A stretch of DNA of 64,000 bases. Source: Bacillota bacterium (GTDB lineage Bacteria; Bacillota; Bacilli; Desulfuribacillales; Desulfuribacillaceae). The notes under the pieces are model-generated. The model was not told where the DNA came from and did no database searches. It saw only the letters and a list, made by a program, of their open reading frames with translations. The stretch covers positions 11,890-75,889 of the forward strand of contig JAEWFW010000022.1 of assembly GCA_023388635.1 (NCBI GenBank), written 5' to 3'. The translations under genes were made by a program, and so were the position numbers. This document shows, piece after piece, positions 32,306 to 40,557 of this stretch (positions are counted from its first letter, which is position 1; every line of letters starts with the position of its first letter).

Positions 32306-33238
32306 ATGAGAAAATGCATGAAACGCAAATGGGTGCTCAGCATATTGGTTTGTTTGGCGGTTGTCATGGTTTTTACAGGATGTAAGAGCAAAACGAATGA
32401 TGCGCAAACCCTTGAAGAATTGAGAAATAGTGTCGATTTGAATCAGGTTGTAGCCGAGTATGAAAATACGACTCTTTCTTACGAAGAATTTATTGTACAA
32501 TTGGAATTGCAAGAGATTTTCCGACCGGGAATTGCTGCGGTGATTTTAAAGGATAAAGAAAATATTATGCCTGAATATGCGAAGCAAGCGGTTATCATGA
32601 AGCACTTGCACGATAAAGCCGTGGCAGAGGGTGTCAAGGTGGATGAAGAACAAGTAGAAATGGATCTCAGTTACTTTACTATGCAAAATGCCGATATGTC
32701 TCAGGAAGATTTAGATAAGATTAAAGAATTTATTGCATTTGACAGTGTGCTTACACAGTCATTGATGAGTCAAATCAATGATGAAGAGGTTAAAGAGTAT
32801 TACGATGAAAATCAATCATTTTTTACACGCGCTTCTGTAAGGCATATTCTCGTTGTTATTGATGAAGAGCGTACAGATGAAGAAGCCAAGACGCTGGCAG
32901 ACGATTTAGCAGCTCGCATTCGCCAAGGAGAGGATATGGCGGAGTTAGCGACAGAATTCACCGATGATGAGGGCAGCCAAGCTAGCGGTGGTCTTTACGA
33001 AGACCAATTGGTCATGGGATGGGTAGACGAATTCAGAGATGCGGCACTCACTTCTGAATTGAATGTAGTGACAGATCCGGTAAAGACGGAGTATGGTTAT
33101 CATGTTATGCGGGTAGAAGACCGCAATGTGGCACCTTTGGATGATGAGAGCAAAGAAATGATCAAAGGGGCATTGGTTCAGGACGTATATGGCGAGTATA
33201 TGACGACTGCCATGGAGAAAGTCACAGTAAGCTTGTAA
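32306..33238 (+). CDS. prsA: PrsA-like foldase lipoprotein (parvulin peptidyl-prolyl isomerase)
   Basis: An exported folding factor of 310 residues. It has a lipoprotein signal with the lipobox VFTGC (Cys26), a SurA-like N-terminal region, and a parvulin rotamase domain (about 185-285; ASVRHILVVIDEERTDEEAKTLADDL to EYGYHVMRVED, with GSQASGG). The ATG is at the base after the mfd stop codon with GAAGGAG upstream, so it is probably co-transcribed with mfd. In B. subtilis prsA is elsewhere. The cell-surface role is inferred from the family. Confidence 0.9.
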   Translation: MRKCMKRKWVLSILVCLAVVMVFTGCKSKTNDAQTLEELRNSVDLNQVVAEYENTTLSYEEFIVQLELQEIFRPGIAAVILKDKENIMPEYAKQAVIMKHLHDKAVAEGVKVDEEQVEMDLSYFTMQNADMSQEDLDKIKEFIAFDSVLTQSLMSQINDEEVKEYYDENQSFFTRASVRHILVVIDEERTDEEAKTLADDLAARIRQGEDMAELATEFTDDEGSQASGGLYEDQLVMGWVDEFRDAALTSELNVVTDPVKTEYGYHVMRVEDRNVAPLDDESKEMIKGALVQDVYGEYMTTAMEKVTVSL

Positions 33239-33322
33239 TCGTACGCTGTTGTCATTAGTGTATGTAAATAATTATTTGCGCAATTGCAATGGGTTCGTTG
33301 CAAATGATCGATTGTAGTTAGG

Positions 33323-33367
33323 AAGTTGTGTGAAAGACGAGCGTCTTAAGCACAACTTTTTTTATTT
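33323..33367 (+). terminator. Intrinsic terminator after prsA
   Basis: Outer arms AAGTTGTG (33323-33330) and CACAACTT (33351-33358), inner stem AAGAC/GTCTT, followed by a run of Ts. Confidence 0.85.
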
Positions 33368-33387
33368 TGGGCAGCATGATTAATCAT

Positions 33388-33416
33388 GAATAAAACATTT
33401 TTGGTGAAGTATACTA
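33388..33416 (+). promoter_or_regulatory. Sigma-G-type promoter of spoVT
   Basis: GAATA (33388-33392) and TATACTA (33410-33416) with a 17-base spacer match the forespore sigma-G pattern (GAATA, CATACTA) with one mismatch. spoVT is sigma-G dependent in B. subtilis. TATACT could also serve sigma-A, but no -35 fits. Confidence 0.5.
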
Positions 33417-33501
33417 AACCTGACAAAACTTCATAAAGTTATAAGTTATGTGGAAGTTGCAGTGGAAGCATTTAAACATTCAAGAAAGAGAGGCAATATG
33501 C

Positions 33502-34044
33502 ATGAAAGCAACAGGTATCGTACGTAGAATTGATGATTTAGGACGGGTAGTCATTCCTAAAGAAATCCGAAGAACGCTGCGCATACGAGAAGGGGACCCA
33601 TTAGAGATTTTCGTTGACCGCGATGGCGGTGTGATTCTGAAAAAATATTCACCGATCGGTGAACTCGGTGATTTTGCCAAAGAATATGTAGATGCACTTT
33701 TTGAAAGTACAGGTCATATTGCGTTAATTAGTGATCGAGATCATATTATCGCCGTAGCTGGCGCCGCCAAAAAGGATTATTTGGATAAAGAAGTCGGTGA
33801 CATCATCGAGCAGACAATGGATCAGCGCAAATTGAACAAAGAAACAGTGCAAAAGGAAGTTGAGTTGTTGAAGAATTTCCCAGAGACGTATACTTCATAT
33901 GTAATTGCTCCGATTATTTCCGGAGGCGACCCGATTGGCAGCCTGTCAATCGTCAGTCAGAAGGAAGCCACCAAAATGGGCGATCTGGAAGTAAAGCTCG
34001 CCGAGACGGGAGCCGCTTTCTTAGCTAAGCAAATGGAGAATTAG
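33502..34044 (+). CDS. spoVT: Forespore transcription regulator SpoVT
   Basis: Modulates sigma-G-dependent genes in the forespore. The 180-residue protein has an AbrB-type N-terminal domain (MKATGIVRRIDDLGRVVIPKEIRRTL) and a C-terminal GAF-like domain (about 56-180; GHIALISDRDHIIAVAG). The ATG at 33502 has GAGAGG nine bases upstream; the frame is open to 33448. Position between mfd and spoVB is conserved. Confidence 0.95.
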   Translation: MKATGIVRRIDDLGRVVIPKEIRRTLRIREGDPLEIFVDRDGGVILKKYSPIGELGDFAKEYVDALFESTGHIALISDRDHIIAVAGAAKKDYLDKEVGDIIEQTMDQRKLNKETVQKEVELLKNFPETYTSYVIAPIISGGDPIGSLSIVSQKEATKMGDLEVKLAETGAAFLAKQMEN

Positions 34045-34075
34045 GGATGACCTAGAGGTCGTCCTTATTTTTTTT
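34042..34075 (+). terminator. Intrinsic terminator of spoVT
   Basis: Imperfect stem GGATGACC/GGTCGTCC just after the spoVT stop, followed by a long T run. Confidence 0.7.
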
Positions 34076-34108
34076 TGTTCGCAGCGATTTAGGATTTACT
34101 ATCATTTA

Positions 34109-34117
34109 TGCTATAAT
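34109..34117 (+). promoter_or_regulatory. Extended -10 promoter upstream of spoVB
   Basis: TG-C-TATAAT (34109-34117) is a consensus extended -10. The -35 candidate TTAGGA (34089-34094, 17-base spacer) is weak. spoVB is sigma-E driven in B. subtilis, but no sigma-E match is seen here. Confidence 0.45.
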
Positions 34118-34154
34118 GGGTTCTGTAATTGTAAAATAGGGGGCGTAGGATATC

Positions 34155-35783
34155 TTGAGCCAGAAATCATTTATCAAAGGGGCTATGATTCTCGGGATCG
34201 CAGCACTGGTGTCGAAATTATTAGGAGGAATTTATCGGATTCCTTATCAAAATATTGTAGGGAATGAAGGGCTGGCACTTTATAATCTGGTCTATCCTAT
34301 GTACACGACGCTTCTGACCGTCAGCACGGCGGGATTTCCGATTGCTGTCTCCAAATTTGTTTCCGAGCGCCTGGCGCTAAATGATACATATGGCGCCCAG
34401 AGGATTTTTCGCATAGCGTTTATGGTGATGCTTGTCACAGGGCTGGTAAGCTTCTCGGGATTGTATTTTGGCAGTGATTTTTTAGCAAAGCTGGTGGGCG
34501 ACCCGGGTGCATCATTGCCGATCAAGAGTGTCTCGTTTGCGTTACTGATTGTGCCAATTATTGCAGTCATACGTGGATACTTTCAGGGTTGGCAGGAAAT
34601 GATGCCAACGGCTGTTTCTCAAGTATTTGAGCAATTGCTCAGAGTGATTACAATTTTAGTCTTATCGTATATTCTGATTCAGCAGTCTGTGGAATTAGCG
34701 GCTGCCGGGGCAGTATTTGGTGCATTTACAGGTGCCGTGCTATCGTTAATGATATTATCGTATTATTATATCAGGCATCGTAGAGCTGTTACTGTCAAAC
34801 AAAGACAATCCCACGTAAGGTATATACCGAGTCAGGGAATCAAGCAAGAACCGTCATTGACTTTATTAAAACGGATGATCTTCTATGCGTTGCCGATCTG
34901 TTTCGGTTCTTTAGTGCTGCCGCTGTTCAATCTTGCCGATAGTTACACTGTCATGAATGTCTTGCAGTGGTTGGGCATGGAAAATTTGGATGCTCGTTAC
35001 GCTTTCGGCGTGTATTCTAAGGGGCTGCCGCTTGTGCAATTGTCGGCGATTTTTGCGACTGCGTTGTCATTGGCATTGGTTCCTTCGATATCAGAAGCGA
35101 AATCATTGCGCCAGCATGCGACGATTCAGCGCCGTACGGTATTCGCCCTGCGCTTGACATTGATTATCGGTTTACCGGCGGCTATGGGGCTGGTGATGCT
35201 GGCTGAGCCGCTGAATATGACGCTTTTTAATGAGCGGATAGGAACCGATATCATTATGGTGCTGGCAGTAGCAACGATATTCAGCACTATGGAGATCACG
35301 ACATCGGGTATTTTGCAAGGTGTTGGCGATGCCATGTCACCGGCGAGGAATTTGTTCATTGGGCTGTTGGTAAAGATTACATTAAATATTGTACTGATTT
35401 TGTTTATTGGCGTTAAAGGGGCAGCGGTGGCGACGATTTTTGCCTATATGATCGCTTTAGCGCTCAATATGCGCGATCTGCAACGAAATATACATATTCG
35501 CTACGAATGGTCGAAAATGCTCATAAGACCGCTGATTGCCACATTAATCATGGCAGGTGCAGTCTATGTGACGATGATCGGGTCAGGAGCGATGGTTGCT
35601 AATATGACGCATGTGCGCCTAGAGCAAGCAATTATCACGATGGCGGGAGTATCCGTAGGCGTGATTGTCTATGGAATTGCGCTGTTATTGACAAAGTCAT
35701 TGACAGTAGATGAATTGGATATGATACCGAAAGTAGGCAGCAAGATACGGAAATTTGTCATGCGCTTAGGAATTTATAGATAA
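34155..35783 (+). CDS. spoVB: SpoVB-like polysaccharide/lipid II flippase-family transporter
   Basis: A MOP/MurJ-superfamily membrane protein of 542 residues with about 14 hydrophobic segments. The N terminus FIKGAMILGIAALVSKLLGGIYRIPYQNIVG and TVSTAGFPIAVSKFVSERLA match SpoVB/YabM proteins, which act in spore cortex or wall precursor export. The start is a TTG at 34155. It stands between spoVT and mazG, the position of yabM in B. subtilis. Which MOP subfamily it belongs to is inferred from context. Confidence 0.88.
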   Translation: MSQKSFIKGAMILGIAALVSKLLGGIYRIPYQNIVGNEGLALYNLVYPMYTTLLTVSTAGFPIAVSKFVSERLALNDTYGAQRIFRIAFMVMLVTGLVSFSGLYFGSDFLAKLVGDPGASLPIKSVSFALLIVPIIAVIRGYFQGWQEMMPTAVSQVFEQLLRVITILVLSYILIQQSVELAAAGAVFGAFTGAVLSLMILSYYYIRHRRAVTVKQRQSHVRYIPSQGIKQEPSLTLLKRMIFYALPICFGSLVLPLFNLADSYTVMNVLQWLGMENLDARYAFGVYSKGLPLVQLSAIFATALSLALVPSISEAKSLRQHATIQRRTVFALRLTLIIGLPAAMGLVMLAEPLNMTLFNERIGTDIIMVLAVATIFSTMEITTSGILQGVGDAMSPARNLFIGLLVKITLNIVLILFIGVKGAAVATIFAYMIALALNMRDLQRNIHIRYEWSKMLIRPLIATLIMAGAVYVTMIGSGAMVANMTHVRLEQAIITMAGVSVGVIVYGIALLLTKSLTVDELDMIPKVGSKIRKFVMRLGIYR

Positions 35784-35799
35784 GATAGGTGAATGGAAT

Positions 35800-37269
35800 A
35801 TGGACAAAAAAATTTATATAGTCGGTTTAGGAGCCGGTTCGGTGGATGCCTTGACGTTACAGGCGTACCGCATATTGAAAGCGGGATACCCGCTGTATTT
35901 GCGAACAGAGCGCCATCCGGCAGTGGAATTATTGCGTGAGGAGAATATTGTTTATCAGAGCTTTGATTCAGTATATGATCAGGCGGATAATTTTGATGAA
36001 GTATACGAGGGTATTGTCAATCAATTGCTCATGCATGCAGAGAAACATGAGCAACCGATTATTTATGCCGTGCCGGGCCATCCGATGGTAGCCGAGCGCA
36101 GTGTCAAACAGTTACGGGAGAAAGCAGTGGAGCGGCATATTGCCATCGAGATGATTAGCAGTAGCAGTTTTCTTGATGATATGTTCAGCGTACTGAATAT
36201 CGATCCCAATGAAGGATTCATTTTATTGGACGGGCTTAGTTTCAATGAGACAATGTTGGACAGCCGTATGCACGTTTTTATAACACAGGTGTACAGCACG
36301 GAAGTGGCATCAGAAGTGAAATTGACGCTGAGTGGATATTATCCCGAGGAGACAGTCGTTAAAGTAATTCGTGCGGCGGGTGTCAAAGACCAGCAATGTA
36401 TCTGGGAGGTTCCGCTATATGAAATTGATCGTCTGTCGGAAATTGATCATCTGACAGCGATTTATATCCCGTGCTCCGCAGAGTCTACTCAGAGACGCAG
36501 TTTTGGACGTTTAGTGGAAATTGTCAAGCAACTGCGCGGTCCGGAAGGATGTCCATGGGATATTGCACAAACGCACGAGTCATTGCGCGAGTATCTGATT
36601 GAAGAGACATATGAAGTCATAGATGCTATCGATAACGATGATATCGACAATTTGCTGGAAGAGCTAGGGGACATTCTCTTACAGGTCGTATTACATGCAC
36701 AGATCGGCAGCGATCAAGGTGAATTTTCTATTTATGAGATTGTACAAGCGATTTCCGATAAAATGGTGCGACGTCATCCCCATGTATTTCAGAAGGCATC
36801 TGCTAGCAATGCAGAGCAGGTCGTCGAGTTGTGGGATGAGATTAAGAAACAGGAGAAAGGGCACCATGATACTGAGGGTGACCACAGTGTGATAGCAGGC
36901 ATACCCCAGAGCTTACCGGCGCTGATGTATGCTTACAAGCAGCAAAAGAAACTGGCATCCGTGGGATTTGACTGGGACTCCACGGCGCCGATATGGGATA
37001 AGCTCCATGAAGAGATCCACGAACTGCAAAATGCGGAAGATCAGCAAGGAATGGATGAGGAACTAGGAGATGTACTGTATGCAATCGTCAATTTAGCGAG
37101 AAAGATCCATGTACAACCAGAAATCGCTTTACGTCAGACTTGCCAAAAAGTCGAACAGCGCTTTCACTATATAGAGCAAAGGCTGCGTGAAGAAGGTCTC
37201 ACATTTGCCGATGTTGACCTGCCATGGATGGATGAACAATGGAATTTAGCAAAAAAGTGTAAAAAATAA
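35800..37269 (+). CDS. mazG: MazG-type nucleoside triphosphate pyrophosphohydrolase with SAM-methylase-like domain
   Basis: A two-domain house-cleaning enzyme like YabN, 489 residues. Residues 1-225 resemble tetrapyrrole methylases (YIVGLGAGSVDALTLQAY, PGHPMVAERSV). The rest is MazG with the tandem helices EELGDILLQVVLHAQIG (near 286) and EELGDVLYAIVNLARK, and GCPWDIAQTHESL. ATG at 35800 follows AGGTGA. It comes before hup and rqcP. Confidence 0.95.
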   Translation: MDKKIYIVGLGAGSVDALTLQAYRILKAGYPLYLRTERHPAVELLREENIVYQSFDSVYDQADNFDEVYEGIVNQLLMHAEKHEQPIIYAVPGHPMVAERSVKQLREKAVERHIAIEMISSSSFLDDMFSVLNIDPNEGFILLDGLSFNETMLDSRMHVFITQVYSTEVASEVKLTLSGYYPEETVVKVIRAAGVKDQQCIWEVPLYEIDRLSEIDHLTAIYIPCSAESTQRRSFGRLVEIVKQLRGPEGCPWDIAQTHESLREYLIEETYEVIDAIDNDDIDNLLEELGDILLQVVLHAQIGSDQGEFSIYEIVQAISDKMVRRHPHVFQKASASNAEQVVELWDEIKKQEKGHHDTEGDHSVIAGIPQSLPALMYAYKQQKKLASVGFDWDSTAPIWDKLHEEIHELQNAEDQQGMDEELGDVLYAIVNLARKIHVQPEIALRQTCQKVEQRFHYIEQRLREEGLTFADVDLPWMDEQWNLAKKCKK

Positions 37270-37300
37270 GCGTTTTTATTGGAAATACAGGATTTTTTTG

Positions 37301-37328
37301 TTTAAAAAGCAGGAAAATTAGTTATAAT
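37301..37328 (+). promoter_or_regulatory. Candidate hup promoter
   Basis: TTTAAA (37301-37306) and a perfect TATAAT (37323-37328) with a 16-base spacer, 44 bases before hup. Confidence 0.45.
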
Positions 37329-37371
37329 AACGAATATGAAAAATGGATATATTAAAAGGAGGCTTACTTTT

Positions 37372-37644
37372 ATGAATAAAGTTGAACTAGTAAATCAAAT
37401 GGTAGAAGGTACTGGTCTTAAGAAGAAAGATGTTGAGGCGGTATTAGGCAGTTTTATAGAAACTGTTACAGATGCATTGGCTAAAGGCGATAAAGTACAA
37501 TTAATCGGTTTTGGAACGTTTGAAACTCGTGAGCGTGCAGCTCGTTCTGGAAGAAACCCACAGACTGGTGCAACAATTACGATTCCAGAAGCGAAAGTTC
37601 CAGCATTCAAAGCGGGAGCGAAACTTAAAGAAGCTGTAAAGTAA
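37372..37644 (+). CDS. hup: DNA-binding protein HU
   Basis: A histone-like nucleoid protein of 90 residues. The sequence is typical: MNKVELVNQMVEGTGLKKKD, then KVQLIGFGTFETRERAARSGRNPQTG with the DNA-contacting arm, and the basic C terminus. The ATG at 37372 has AAAGGAGG about ten bases upstream; the frame is open to 37336. It has its own promoter and is followed one base later by rqcP. In B. subtilis hupA is elsewhere, but this mazG-hup-rqcP order is seen in other Firmicutes. Confidence 0.97.
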   Translation: MNKVELVNQMVEGTGLKKKDVEAVLGSFIETVTDALAKGDKVQLIGFGTFETRERAARSGRNPQTGATITIPEAKVPAFKAGAKLKEAVK

Positions 37645-37645
37645 T

Positions 37646-37927
37646 ATGCGTCTCGATAAATATTTAAAGGTTTCGCGTCTGATTAAACGGCGGACGTTGG
37701 CGAAGGAAGTATCCGATCAAGGAAGAATTTCCATCAATCAGCGCCCGGCGAAGGCGAGCAGTGAAGTAAAAGTAGGCGATATCCTAGATATTGAGTTTGC
37801 CAAGACTTCTCTGCAAGTTAAGGTACTCGCGCTCAAAGAAGCTGCGCGAATATCAGAGGCAGCCGAGATGTTTGAAGTGATCAGTGAACAGAAGAAGCAA
37901 GATCAAACGCAAGAATTTTGGAATTAA
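37646..37927 (+). CDS. rqcP: Ribosome quality control S4-domain protein RqcP
   Basis: A 93-residue S4 RNA-binding protein (YabO), which helps RqcH add alanine tails to stalled nascent chains on the large ribosomal subunit. The S4 domain starts at residue 1 (MRLDKYLKVSRLIKRRTLAKEVSDQGRI) and includes VKVGDILDIEF. It starts one base after hup and ends before a strong terminator. Confidence 0.92.
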   Translation: MRLDKYLKVSRLIKRRTLAKEVSDQGRISINQRPAKASSEVKVGDILDIEFAKTSLQVKVLALKEAARISEAAEMFEVISEQKKQDQTQEFWN

Positions 37928-37940
37928 GGATGCCAAACAG

Positions 37941-37986
37941 AGAGTGTCGCAAACTACTGAAAAGTAGTCATGCGCCACTCTTTTTA
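37941..37986 (+). terminator. Intrinsic terminator after rqcP
   Basis: Outer arms AGAGTG/CACTCT (37941-37946, 37976-37981) and an inner stem ACTACT/AGTAGT around GAAA, followed by Ts. Confidence 0.8.
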
Positions 37987-38007
37987 GTTCTAATATAGAC
38001 AAACTCT

Positions 38008-38015
38008 CATACAAT
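38008..38015 (+). promoter_or_regulatory. Candidate sigma-E -10 element upstream of yabP
   Basis: CATACAAT matches the sigma-E -10 consensus CATACANT exactly. The nearest -35-like TAATATA (37991-37997) is only 10 bases away, shorter than usual, so this is tentative. Confidence 0.3.
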
Positions 38016-38070
38016 AAAGTAAGACATAAACATTTTTCAGATCCGAGATTTGTATGAGGAGGAGCAAGTA

Positions 38071-38373
38071 ATGGAAACGTATCAAAAGAATCAACCGAAG
38101 AAACTGGATAAGCACGAAATTAGAATCGTCAACCGCAAAATGCTGGAAGTCACAGGTGTGCTGAATATAGAAAGTTTCGATAGTCAAGAATTTTTGTTGC
38201 AGACAAGTTGTGGATATTTGGCAGTTCGCGGAGAAAACTTGCACATTCGCAATTTGAATTTGGAAGATGGAATGGTTGCGATCGAGGGAACAGTTTTTGA
38301 TATGGGATATATAGAGGAATCATTTGCGCCGGGAGATAAAGCGAAGGGCTTTTTCAATAAGTTATTTAAATAA
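38071..38373 (+). CDS. yabP: Sporulation protein YabP
   Basis: A 100-residue protein, the same length as B. subtilis YabP, made in the mother cell. Conserved features are HEIRIVNRKMLEVTGVLNIESFDSQEFLLQT and LHIRNLNLEDGMVAIEG. The ATG at 38071 lies about eight bases after AGGAGG; the frame is open to 38050. It is followed by yabQ and divIC, the conserved order. Confidence 0.93.
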   Translation: METYQKNQPKKLDKHEIRIVNRKMLEVTGVLNIESFDSQEFLLQTSCGYLAVRGENLHIRNLNLEDGMVAIEGTVFDMGYIEESFAPGDKAKGFFNKLFK

Positions 38374-38412
38374 AGTGTTTAAATAAATTTTCAGACAATC
38401 AGGGGTGCCGCT

Positions 38413-38907
38413 GTGGACTTTCAAACCCAATATCAGATCGTATGGTTGATGTTACTCGTAGGCATTTTTTTAGGTGCTGTGTTTGAAGTATATAGACATT
38501 TCCACAAACAGTACAAATTTAGAAAACTTATTTTGCATTTTCTTGACAGTTGCTTTTGGATCATGGCTGCTTTGCTGGTATTTTATGTTCTTTATACACG
38601 AGCGGCGGGGGAACTGCGTATCTATTATTTTCTATTTGTGATTGTTGGTGTCACCACTCATCACCTATTGCTGCGTCAAATTACTATGCGGGTAACAAAC
38701 TTTTTGATTTATATTATTTCTACAATTACACGCACGGTAAAATGGGTGATCAAGGTCTTACTGATCAATCCCGTCATGTTTTTTTGGAAAATTGGCAAAA
38801 AATTATGGAATTTAGTATTTTTGGCGATAACAGCTCTTGTAGGAGTGATACTGGGTGTGCTACACTGGGTTGTAAGTAGATGTAAAAATTTGTTTAGAAA
38901 AAAATAG
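38413..38907 (+). CDS. yabQ: Spore cortex biosynthesis protein YabQ
   Basis: A membrane protein needed for spore cortex formation in B. subtilis. The 164-residue protein has several hydrophobic segments (about 8-26, 44-62, 69-86, 120-150) and a very basic C terminus. The opening QTQYQIVWLMLLVGIFLGAVFEVYR is typical of the family. The GTG start has AGGGGTG five bases upstream. It is followed by divIC. Confidence 0.88.
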   Translation: MDFQTQYQIVWLMLLVGIFLGAVFEVYRHFHKQYKFRKLILHFLDSCFWIMAALLVFYVLYTRAAGELRIYYFLFVIVGVTTHHLLLRQITMRVTNFLIYIISTITRTVKWVIKVLLINPVMFFWKIGKKLWNLVFLAITALVGVILGVLHWVVSRCKNLFRKK

Positions 38908-38926
38908 ATGCAAACAGGTGAGCATA

Positions 38927-39295
38927 ATGTATCGACCAGTGGATGAATCCTATAGAGCGAATACGCAGACGCACCGCAAGAAAACGTCGGTGAAACAGCC
39001 CAAGGAGCGGCAATGGAAACTTGCCAAGTGGAAGAAGATGGCGATTAGTGTTTTTGTCGTATATGCGCTATTTGTCGGTCAAATCATATACAGCCAAGAA
39101 AAGGCGATTCAGGAGAAGCAGCAAGAGGTGGACGCGCTGTTGTTGGAATCGAAAGCCATACAGTCGGAAAATGAGAAATTGCAGCAAAGGGTTGAGCGTT
39201 TGGATGATGAGGACTATATCGCAGAAATTGCGAGACAGAATTACTATCTTTCAAAGCCGGGAGAAGTATTGTTTATCGTTCCTCAAAATCGATAG
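38927..39295 (+). CDS. divIC: Cell division protein DivIC (FtsB-like)
   Basis: A 122-residue bitopic septal protein that pairs with FtsL and DivIB. It has a basic cytoplasmic tail (1-38), one membrane segment (about 40-57; MAISVFVVYALFVGQIIYS), an extracellular leucine zipper (about 60-95) and the family's DEDYIAEIARQNYYLSKPGEVLFIVP. The ATG at 38927 follows AGGTGAG by five bases. Confidence 0.92.
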   Translation: MYRPVDESYRANTQTHRKKTSVKQPKERQWKLAKWKKMAISVFVVYALFVGQIIYSQEKAIQEKQQEVDALLLESKAIQSENEKLQQRVERLDDEDYIAEIARQNYYLSKPGEVLFIVPQNR

Positions 39296-39298
39296 ATG

Positions 39299-39328
39299 TT
39301 GACACGGATTTTATCCTTCCAGTATAAT
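39299..39328 (+). promoter_or_regulatory. Consensus sigma-A promoter of yabR
   Basis: TTGACA (39299-39304) and TATAAT (39323-39328), both perfect, with an 18-base spacer, 46 bases before yabR. Confidence 0.75.
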
Positions 39329-39373
39329 AGAAATGATGGATTTGTGAAGATTTTAAGGAGGAACGCAATACTT

Positions 39374-39754
39374 ATGACAATCGAAGTGGGCAGCAAAGTT
39401 GAAGGGAAAGTAACGGGTATTACAAATTTTGGGGCATTTGTTGAATTGCCGGGTGGTATTACAGGACTGATTCATATTTCCGAAATTGCGGAAGATTATG
39501 TTAAGGATGTCAACGAGCACCTAAAATTGAATGACACGGTCTTGGTAAAAGTGATTAATGTCGATGCAAAAGGGAAAATTGGTCTATCTATCAAACAGGC
39601 TATAAACAAGCCCAAACCCCAACAACGAAGAGTTCCTCAAATTTCTATGGATGATAAGATCAATCAGTTTTTTAAAGATAGTGAAGAAAAAATGGCTGCA
39701 CTAAAAAGAAGCTACGATTCGAAGCGCGGCAGCAGAGGACCGAGAAAAGGTTAA
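39374..39754 (+). CDS. yabR: S1 RNA-binding domain protein YabR
   Basis: A 126-residue protein with a single S1 domain (residues 1-75: VGSKVEGKVTGITNFGAFVELPGGITGLIHISEIA) and a basic, disordered C terminus. It resembles B. subtilis YabR and general stress protein 13. The ATG at 39374 is about 11 bases after AAGGAGGA. It has its own consensus promoter and terminator. The RNA target is unknown. Confidence 0.92.
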   Translation: MTIEVGSKVEGKVTGITNFGAFVELPGGITGLIHISEIAEDYVKDVNEHLKLNDTVLVKVINVDAKGKIGLSIKQAINKPKPQQRRVPQISMDDKINQFFKDSEEKMAALKRSYDSKRGSRGPRKG

Positions 39755-39786
39755 TACTTTGTGCACCAGTAACCATAAATATTAGC

Positions 39787-39830
39787 AAAGCGCTCAATTC
39801 CAGAGTTAGATGGAATTGAGCGCTTTTTAG
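39787..39830. terminator. Bidirectional terminator between yabR and the deaminase gene
   Basis: A perfect 16-bp inverted repeat (arms beginning AAAGCGCTCAATTCCA) with an 8-base loop and flanking A/T runs, between convergent genes. Confidence 0.9.
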
Positions 39831-39860
39831 TTTGCCGATAATTCGTGGATTAGAACTACT

Positions 39861-40328
39861 TCAACTTTGTTGGCTGCGTTCATCGATAATGTCGCTGTAT
39901 GGGGAATGGACTTTCCCCAATTTGACACCGGATTTTTCAAATAATTCAATGGCGTAGGGGGAATTTTTGTAATCGGTTTCCCAATACACGGCTTTCACAC
40001 CTGCCTGGATCAACGCTTTCGCACAGTGGATGCAGGGAAAGTGCGTGATGTATGCTTCGGAGTTTTCTGTAGAAACACCGAATTTCGCACATTGCAGCAA
40101 CGCGTTGATTTCTGCATGAATTGTACGCACGCAATGGTTGTCGACTACTTTACAGCCGACATCAATGCAATGTTCGTCTCCTGTGACAGAGCCATTATAG
40201 CCTCCGGCGATCGTGCGCCGATCTTTGACAAGTACGGCACCGACAGACAGCCGCTCGCAAGAGCTGCGCAACGAGAGAATTTTCGCTTGTGTCATAAAAT
40301 ATTCGTCCCATGAAATGCGGTTTTTCAT
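39861..40328 (-). CDS. dCMP deaminase family protein (ComEB-like)
   Basis: A zinc-dependent deoxycytidylate/cytidine deaminase-fold protein of 155 residues. The zinc site is HAE (TIHAEINALL) and PCIHC (HFPCIHCAKALI). The N terminus NRISWDEYFMTQAKILSLRSSCERLSVGAVLV is typical of dCMP deaminases such as ComEB. The ATG at 40328 has GGGGGC on the minus strand; the frame is open to 40424. It sits between yabR and spoIIE and is divergent from spoIIE. The tRNA genes found here in B. subtilis are absent. Confidence 0.88.
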   Translation of the reverse strand: MKNRISWDEYFMTQAKILSLRSSCERLSVGAVLVKDRRTIAGGYNGSVTGDEHCIDVGCKVVDNHCVRTIHAEINALLQCAKFGVSTENSEAYITHFPCIHCAKALIQAGVKAVYWETDYKNSPYAIELFEKSGVKLGKVHSPYSDIIDERSQQS

Positions 40329-40460
40329 TAAATATGCCCCCAATATTAATCTGTTTTTCGACGAATTTAAACAGGTTGTCCGATGTTTAATATGGATATA
40401 CACAATATTTAACCATACTCGCAATTAAAAATCATGTTTTTTAAAAAACTTTTATAGATA

Positions 40461-40527
40461 TTGTCGCAAAAAATTGTTGAGTGGATTCCGCATTGTGACA
40501 AATTTCTAGAATGACAGCTTTTATAAT
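40461..40527 (+). promoter_or_regulatory. spoIIE promoter with Spo0A-type geometry
   Basis: GTGACA (40495-40500) and TATAAT (40522-40527) are 21 bases apart. That long spacer is characteristic of Spo0A-activated sigma-A promoters, including spoIIE of B. subtilis. TTGTCGCAA (40461-40469), matching the 0A box TGTCGAA at six of seven positions, lies just upstream; a second related site is at 40354-40364 on the minus strand. Confidence 0.5.
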
Positions 40528-40557
40528 AGGGGTACCAAATAGCTGAGGGGTGTTTTT

